A DNA stretch of 7,832 nucleotides, taken from contig JANYFH010000369.1 in assembly GCA_025362705.1 (NCBI GenBank), positions 1 to 7,832 on the forward strand. The letters are read 5' to 3'. The notes below the pieces were generated by a model. It was not told the DNA's origin. It searched no databases and worked only from the letters and a program-made list of their open reading frames with translations. The translations under genes were made by a program, and so were the position numbers. The stretch is from Betaproteobacteria bacterium (GTDB lineage Bacteria; Pseudomonadota; Gammaproteobacteria; Burkholderiales; Usitatibacteraceae). This document shows positions 5,962-7,832 of this stretch, one piece after another; the stretch's first letter is position 1, and every line of letters starts with the position of its first letter.

Positions 5962-7053
5962 ATGACAACTTCAACCGACGTTTTCAACGGCAAAGTGCTG
6001 ATCGTTGATGATCAGAGCGCTAACGTCCAATTGCTCGTGCAGATGCTGCGCGGTGCCGGTTATGCTTTCGTAACGTCCACAACAAATTCGGCCGATGTGT
6101 GCAGTCTTCATCTCAAGAACCGCTATGACCTGATCCTCCTTGATTTGCAGATGCCCCGCATGGACGGATTTCAGGTGATGGAAGGCCTGAAGGAAATCGA
6201 AACCGACGGCTATCTTCCGGTGCTGGTGATTACCGCCCAACCTTCCCACAAGCTGCGCGCACTCAGAGCCGGCGCCAAGGATTTCATCAGCAAACCATTT
6301 GACCTGGCAGAAGTATTGATCCGCGTTTACAACATGATCGAAGTGCGCATGTTGCATCTGGAAACAAAGCGCCTCTACGATCAGGTCGTGGCCGCGCAAA
6401 GGAAGTCGGAGTTGCTGTTGTTGAACGTGCTCCCGCAATCGATCGCCGAGCGCCTGAAAGGGCGCGCCGACGTCACCGAGGATGGCTTCACTGAGGTAAT
6501 CGCCGACAGTTTTGCAGAAGTTACCGTTTTATTTGCCGACGTCGTCGAATTCACCAACTTCTCCGAGGGAGTGAGTGTCGAAGTGCTGTTGGGTGTGCTC
6601 AACGATATTTTTTCGCGTTTCGACAAAATTGCCGATGCCCGCGGCCTCGAAAAAATCAAGACGATCGGGGATTCCTATATGGTCGCAGCTGGATTACCCA
6701 TTCCGGTGGCAGATCATGCGGTGCGTGCCGCGCACATGGCACTCGACATGATTGCGGCCATGAACAGTTTCAATGAACAGAGCCCGCACAAGTTGAACGT
6801 TCGCATCGGCATCGACACCGGTGCTGCCGTGGGCGGTGTGGTCGGCAAACACAAATTTCTGTATGACCTCTGGGGTGATGTTGTCAACACCGCCAGCCGC
6901 ATGGAGTCTCACGGTGTGCCAGGACGTATCCAAGTAACCGAAGCAACGCGCAACCGCCTGGGTAAACCGTTCGTGCTCGAAAAGCGCGGCGCTATTGATA
7001 TCAAGGGCAAAGGCGAAATGCACACCTGGTTTCTGAATAGCGTAAGCGCCTGA
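5962..7053 (+). CDS. response regulator-class III adenylate cyclase fusion
   Basis: A 363-residue cytoplasmic protein that makes cAMP from ATP under receiver control. Residues 11-125 form a receiver with Asp16/Asp17, phospho-acceptor Asp61 (LLDLQMPRMDG), Thr91 and Lys111 (SKPFD). Residues about 130-175 form a helical linker ending in the LLLNVLPQSIAERLK signature seen before many class III cyclase domains. Residues about 183-360 are the cyclase homology domain. Metal-binding Asp193 (FADVV) and Asp237 (TIGDSYM), adenine-selecting Lys233 and Asp302 (LYDLWGD), transition-state Asn309 and Arg313 (NTASRM), and the KGKG lysines 348/350 are all present. The Lys/Asp pair favours ATP over GTP. The domain should act as a homodimer. 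GGAG lies 8 bases before the ATG, and the kinase gene ends 15 bases upstream, so the two form an operon. The layout resembles CyaC-type kinase-cyclases split into two proteins. Confidence 0.95.
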   Translation: MTTSTDVFNGKVLIVDDQSANVQLLVQMLRGAGYAFVTSTTNSADVCSLHLKNRYDLILLDLQMPRMDGFQVMEGLKEIETDGYLPVLVITAQPSHKLRALRAGAKDFISKPFDLAEVLIRVYNMIEVRMLHLETKRLYDQVVAAQRKSELLLLNVLPQSIAERLKGRADVTEDGFTEVIADSFAEVTVLFADVVEFTNFSEGVSVEVLLGVLNDIFSRFDKIADARGLEKIKTIGDSYMVAAGLPIPVADHAVRAAHMALDMIAAMNSFNEQSPHKLNVRIGIDTGAAVGGVVGKHKFLYDLWGDVVNTASRMESHGVPGRIQVTEATRNRLGKPFVLEKRGAIDIKGKGEMHTWFLNSVSA

Positions 7054-7079
7054 TCGACGCTTATCCGGCTAAGACGCTA
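7038..7079. terminator. possible weak bidirectional terminator between convergent genes
   Basis: The 23-base gap and the ends of both convergent genes contain small inverted repeats: TAAGCG (7043-7048) with CGCTTA (7058-7063), and TAGCGT (7038-7043) with ACGCTA (7074-7079). Stems are only 6 bp and no T-run follows on either strand, so a true intrinsic terminator is doubtful. Confidence 0.2.
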
Positions 7080-7832
7080 GCCAGGCGTCCCTACCTTTTC
7101 ATCCTGTTGATGGCGCAGATATTCCTTGCGCTTCATCACGAGGTACTCGGTCTTTTCCATTTCATGCAATTGACGGGGATAACGTTCGACCGCATTGAAC
7201 CAGTCGTTGATTCGTTTCTCGAACTGCGCAGCTTCCGGTGTGGCCAGTGCACCAAGGAATGATTCGATGGCAAGGTAATAACGCATGGTATTGCGCTCTA
7301 CCAGTCCGCGCATGCCATCGACATATATCGGCTGGCCATCTTTGTCAGTGCCCGTCACGGAGAATCCGACCTTGGTACGGCCAGCAGTATTGAAATACGC
7401 CAGCATCGCGATTTTTCCGGTGACGCCAAATCCATACGCATAAAACAAATGCAAGAACGTAGTACCATTTTCCAGCGGCACGGCTTCGAGCACTATTTGA
7501 TAGTCGTGCGTACTAAGCGGGCCGGACTTTGCGCTCAACTGCGCACGCAGGTAATCGGATTTCTGTTCTGCCAGTTTCCACACGAAGGTCAGGAGAAAGG
7601 AATCCGCAAGTGGCTGGTCAAATTTCTTGCCGACGTTCATCAACAGATTTGTTCCTTGCGATTCGCGCGACACGCGGCAGTATTTTGTATTCAGATGCAG
7701 GATGAGAATCTCACACCAGCTTTGTGGCACGACGAGCGCCTCGCTCACTTTGTCAAAAGATCGGGGAACGACGGCATAGATGTCACCCTTCACGTCACCG
7801 GACGTCAAAGTTGATTCAAGTACCAGTGGTCG
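7077..7832 (-). CDS. uncharacterised protein, C-terminal 251 codons, 5' end beyond window
   Basis: I do not recognise a named family with confidence. The frame stays open to the right edge (reading RPLVLESTL before a TTG at 7808), and the first visible residues look like the interior of a protein, so the gene should be treated as 5'-truncated by the window. The visible part begins PLVLEST, GDVKGDIYAVV and WCEILILHLNTKYC, continues with mixed alpha/beta sequence, and ends in a charged helical tail (about 200-245) rich in Glu, Lys and Arg. The two cysteines sit around ILILHLNTKY. Elements such as GDIYAVV and NTKYCRV suggest an ordinary conserved hypothetical, possibly exported, but the N-terminus needed to see a signal peptide is missing. 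It is convergent with the cyclase gene across a 23-base gap, so it is not part of the signalling operon. Confidence 0.75.
   Translation of the reverse strand, partial: RPLVLESTLTSGDVKGDIYAVVPRSFDKVSEALVVPQSWCEILILHLNTKYCRVSRESQGTNLLMNVGKKFDQPLADSFLLTFVWKLAEQKSDYLRAQLSAKSGPLSTHDYQIVLEAVPLENGTTFLHLFYAYGFGVTGKIAMLAYFNTAGRTKVGFSVTGTDKDGQPIYVDGMRGLVERNTMRYYLAIESFLGALATPEAAQFEKRINDWFNAVERYPRQLHEMEKTEYLVMKRKEYLRHQQDEKVGTPG

Overview
The window looks like a chromosomal segment from a betaproteobacterium, most likely Burkholderiales or a relative. The reasons are moderate GC, a DUF3096-type mini membrane protein beside an OsmY-like BON lipoprotein, and the style of the multi-PAS hybrid kinase. This placement is inference from protein families and was not tested by any search.

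Left arm (1 to about 936, minus strand): a small envelope or stress-type cluster. In transcription order it holds a 51-residue DUF3096-like membrane protein (781-936), a 103-residue uncharacterised exported protein (437-748), a doubtful 35-residue membrane micro-ORF (319-426), and the first 58 codons of a BON-domain lipoprotein that runs off the left edge (1-174).

Divergent intergenic region (937-1502): about 570 bases without a convincing gene but rich in palindromes. It has a 7-bp hairpin, an inverted pair of REP-like 25-mers, a perfect 16-bp stem and a perfect 17-bp stem, all within about 260 bases. Both flanking transcription units point away from this region, so ordinary terminator duty is unlikely.

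Right arm (1503-7053, plus strand): a signalling island. It starts with a short single-PAS protein that appears to begin at an ATT codon, directly followed (one base apart) by an MBL-fold metallohydrolase. After a 237-base gap come a soluble hybrid histidine kinase and, 15 bases later, a response regulator fused to a class III adenylate cyclase. The kinase has three near-identical 142-residue PAS repeats, a fourth divergent PAS, HisKA/HATPase and a C-terminal receiver. The kinase and cyclase look like a split form of the cyanobacterial CyaC arrangement (sensor kinase plus receiver plus cyclase), turning a cytoplasmic PAS-sensed signal into cAMP. Whether the PAS/MBL pair belongs to the same circuit is an open and attractive question.

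Right edge (7077-7832, minus strand): the C-terminal 251 codons of an uncharacterised protein, convergent with the cyclase gene and cut by the window edge.
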